The translations under genes were made by a program, and so were the position numbers. Below the pieces are notes generated by a model. The model was not told the DNA's origin and did no database searches. It saw only the letters and a program-made list of their open reading frames with translations. This document shows positions 61,615-64,000 of a stretch of DNA of 64,000 bases, one piece after another (the first letter of the stretch is position 1; each line of letters starts with the position of its first letter). The stretch comes from Chromatiaceae bacterium (GTDB lineage: Bacteria; Pseudomonadota; Gammaproteobacteria; Chromatiales; Chromatiaceae). The stretch is taken from the NCBI GenBank assembly GCA_016714645.1, contig JADKCI010000002.1:124001-188000 (forward strand), read 5' to 3'.

Positions 61615-63990
61615 ATGCAGAAGATCATTGATCGGATCAGCCAGGAACTGGCGGCACGCCCGGAGCAGGTAGCCGCCGCCGTCCGTCTGCTCGACGAGGG
61701 CGCTACGGTACCCTTCATCGCCCGCTATCGCAAGGAGGTCACCGGCGGCCTGGATGACATCCAGTTGCGCCTGCTGGAGGAGCGCCTGAGCTATCTGCGG
61801 GAACTGGAAGAGCGGCGCGACCTGGTCCTGAGGAGCATCGAGGAACAGGGCAAGCTGAGCGCCGAACTCCAGGGCGAGATCCTGGCGGCGGACACCAAGC
61901 AGCGCCTGGAGGATCTCTATCTGCCCTTCAAGCCCAAGCGCCGCACCAAGGCTCAGATCGCCCGGGAGGCGGGGCTGGAGCCCCTGGCCCTGGGCCTGCT
62001 GGAGGACCCCAGCCAGAACCCGGAGGCCCGGGCGGCGGGCTTCATCGACGCCGCCAAGGGGGTGGCTGATACCGCAGTGGCCCTGGAAGGGGCCCGCCAG
62101 ATCCTCATGGAGCGCTTCGCCGAGGACGCGGAACTCACGGGCCGGTTGCGGACGGGCCTCTGGGAGCAGGGCCAACTGCGCGCAACCCTCATCCCGGGTA
62201 AGGAACAGGAGGGCGCCAAGTTCTCGGATTATTTCGACTATGGCGAGGCCCTGGCCAAGATCCCCTCCCATCGCGCCCTCGCCCTGTTTCGCGGTCGCAA
62301 CCAGGGGGTGCTGGCCTTGGAGCTGATCCCCAGCGCCGGCGAGGACCCGGACGCGGTCTGGATTCAGGCGGTGGCCAACCACTTCGGTATTCGTGACCGG
62401 GGCCGGCCGGCGGATGCCTGGCTGCGAGAGACGGCGCGCAAGGCCTGGCGGGTCAAGTTGCTAACGCGCTTGGATCTGGATCTCAAGTCGCGCCTGCTGG
62501 AGGCGGCGGAGGAGGAGGCCATCCGCGTCTTCGCCCGCAATCTCTCCGCCCTCCTGCTGGCGGCCCCCGCCGGCCGGCTGCCCACCCTGGGCCTGGATCC
62601 GGGCCTGCGCACCGGGGTCAAGGTGGCGGTGGTGGACGGCACCGGACGGGTGGCGGCCACGGACACCCTCTATCCCCATGTGCCCCGCAACCAGTGGGAT
62701 CAGTCCATCGCCCGCCTCGCCGTCCTGGCCAAGGCCCATGGCGTCAAGCTCATTAGCATCGGCAATGGCACCGCCTCCCGGGAGACGGACCGCCTGGCGC
62801 GGGATCTCATTAAACGCCACCCGGACTTGGGTCTGCGCTCTCTGGTGGTGAGCGAGGCCGGGGCCTCGGTCTATTCCGCCTCGGAGTATGGGTCCCGCGA
62901 GTTGCCTGACATGGACGTCTCCCTGCGCGGGGCCGTGTCCATCGCCCGCCGGCTGCAGGACCCGCTGGCGGAACTGGTCAAGATCGAGCCCAAGGCCATC
63001 GGTGTCGGCCAGTACCAGCACGACGTCAACCAGTCACGCCTGTCCCGGGCCCTGGAGACGGTGGTGGAGGACTGCGTCAACGCCGTCGGCGTGGACCTGA
63101 ATACGGCCTCGGTGCCCCTCCTGTCTCAGGTCTCGGGCCTGAGCCGGACCCTGGCGGAGAACATTGTTCGACACCGCGAGGAGCGCGGCGCCTTCCCCAA
63201 CCGCGCCGCCCTGCGTGCGGTGCCACGGCTGGGGGACAAGACCTTTCAGCTCTGCGCCGGCTTCCTGCGCGTCCCGGACGGGACCGAGCCCCTGGACGCC
63301 TCCGCCGTGCACCCCGAGGCCTATCCCGTGGTGCGCCGCATCCTGACCCAGGCCGGCAAGGGCATCCGCGAGCTTATCGGCGACGTGGCGACCCTGCGCC
63401 GCCTCAATCCGGCGACCCTGACGGACGACCAGTTCGGTCTGCCCACGGTCAAGGACATCCTGGCGGAACTGGAGAAGCCGGGCCGGGACCCGCGCCCGGA
63501 ATTCAAGGCGGCGGAGTTTAGGGAGGGGGTCGAGACCCTGGATGATCTCAAGGAGGGCATGGTGCTGGAGGGCACGGTGACCAACGTCACCAATTTCGGT
63601 GCCTTCGTCGATATCGGCGTCCACCAGGATGGGTTGGTGCACATCTCGGCCCTGGCGGACCGCTTCGTCAAGGACCCCCACGAGGTGGTCAAGACGGGGG
63701 ATCTGGTGAAGGTCAAGGTGATGGAGGTGGATACACCCCGGAAGCGGATCGCCCTTACCCTGCGGCTGGGAGACGAGCCGGGGGCCAGGACCGCCACTCC
63801 GGAAATGCGCGGTGGGTCCGATGCCCGGTCCCGGCCTGGCACCAGCCCCCGTACCGACGCCAGAGCCGAGCGGGCAGCGCCCCATCGCAAATTAAGCCCC
63901 GAGCCGGCATCCGGACCAGCGGCAACTGCCCCCGGGGGGGCTATGGCCAGTGCCTTCTCCCAGGCCCGGGATGGCCTGAAACGCCGCTGA
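61615..63990 (+). CDS. tex: Transcription accessory protein Tex
   Basis: 791 residues, the full domain series: an N-terminal helical Tex domain, a YqgF/RuvC-like domain ([20 protein letters not shown]), helix-hairpin-helix motifs ([16 protein letters not shown]), and a C-terminal S1 RNA-binding domain ([20 protein letters not shown]). An Arg/Pro-rich tail follows. Tex binds nucleic acids and affects transcription under stress. Its stop lies just before the window end. Confidence 0.95.
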   Translation: MQKIIDRISQELAARPEQVAAAVRLLDEGATVPFIARYRKEVTGGLDDIQLRLLEERLSYLRELEERRDLVLRSIEEQGKLSAELQGEILAADTKQRLEDLYLPFKPKRRTKAQIAREAGLEPLALGLLEDPSQNPEARAAGFIDAAKGVADTAVALEGARQILMERFAEDAELTGRLRTGLWEQGQLRATLIPGKEQEGAKFSDYFDYGEALAKIPSHRALALFRGRNQGVLALELIPSAGEDPDAVWIQAVANHFGIRDRGRPADAWLRETARKAWRVKLLTRLDLDLKSRLLEAAEEEAIRVFARNLSALLLAAPAGRLPTLGLDPGLRTGVKVAVVDGTGRVAATDTLYPHVPRNQWDQSIARLAVLAKAHGVKLISIGNGTASRETDRLARDLIKRHPDLGLRSLVVSEAGASVYSASEYGSRELPDMDVSLRGAVSIARRLQDPLAELVKIEPKAIGVGQYQHDVNQSRLSRALETVVEDCVNAVGVDLNTASVPLLSQVSGLSRTLAENIVRHREERGAFPNRAALRAVPRLGDKTFQLCAGFLRVPDGTEPLDASAVHPEAYPVVRRILTQAGKGIRELIGDVATLRRLNPATLTDDQFGLPTVKDILAELEKPGRDPRPEFKAAEFREGVETLDDLKEGMVLEGTVTNVTNFGAFVDIGVHQDGLVHISALADRFVKDPHEVVKTGDLVKVKVMEVDTPRKRIALTLRLGDEPGARTATPEMRGGSDARSRPGTSPRTDARAERAAPHRKLSPEPASGPAATAPGGAMASAFSQARDGLKRR

Positions 63991-64000
63991 AGCGAGGTGT

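Overview
The window comes from a high-GC gammaproteobacterium. A purple sulfur bacterium of the Chromatiaceae type fits best (inference from a DsrE-like protein beside an Mrp antiporter operon, a c4-like dihaem cytochrome, the class I NrdA and the overall gene style; no rRNA is present to settle it). Most of the sequence is ordinary chromosome, with one large accessory island.

Layout. 1-6316: end of a polysaccharide-export operon (BY-kinase, J-domain/coiled-coil membrane protein, TPR membrane protein), a secreted FecR-like protein behind a strong promoter with a palindromic operator, and a convergent PHP-type tyrosine phosphatase. 6443-9819: nrdA with NrdR and DnaA boxes. 9820-11282: a CBS-pair protein and a dihaem cytochrome c. 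11355-17763: an Mrp Na+/H+ antiporter operon (fused A+B, C, D, E, F, G) interrupted by a secreted DsrE-like protein. 18025-22671: two unknown reverse-strand genes and a secreted repeat protein followed by a large unknown protein. 22703-27178: surface-glycan genes (GNAT, frameshifted glycosyltransferase, O-antigen ligase, GT4).

27180-49497 is a type III-B (Cmr) CRISPR island lying between two GT4 genes. It holds a DUF1874 cyclic-oligoadenylate ring nuclease, Cas6, a NE0113-family CARF protein, two CARF-HEPN proteins, Cmr1-Cas10-Cmr3-Cmr4-Cmr5-Cmr6, an unusual cas2-cas1-cas1'-cas2 adaptation cassette in which the second Cas1 has lost active-site residues, and an array of 44 repeats. The logic is: Cas6 matures crRNA, the Cmr complex binds antisense phage RNA, the Cas10 GGDD palm makes cyclic oligoadenylate, CARF-HEPN RNases respond, and DUF1874/CARF ring nucleases reset the signal. 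Two toxin-antitoxin-like modules (an MNT nucleotidyltransferase and an AbrB/PIN pair) each sit just upstream of a CARF gene, and each is preceded by a broken copy of that CARF gene's 5' end. Several spacers, read as crRNA, are antisense to Shine-Dalgarno/start-codon regions, and two neighbouring spacers overlap to rebuild one such site.

49498-63990: the glycan genes resume (GT4, asparagine synthase), then a Tat-exported beta-lactamase-fold protein, phosphoglucomutase, HtpG, an ArsR regulator overlapping a CorA transporter, a small secreted protein, UppP, a phosphopantetheinyl transferase, a small acidic protein and Tex.
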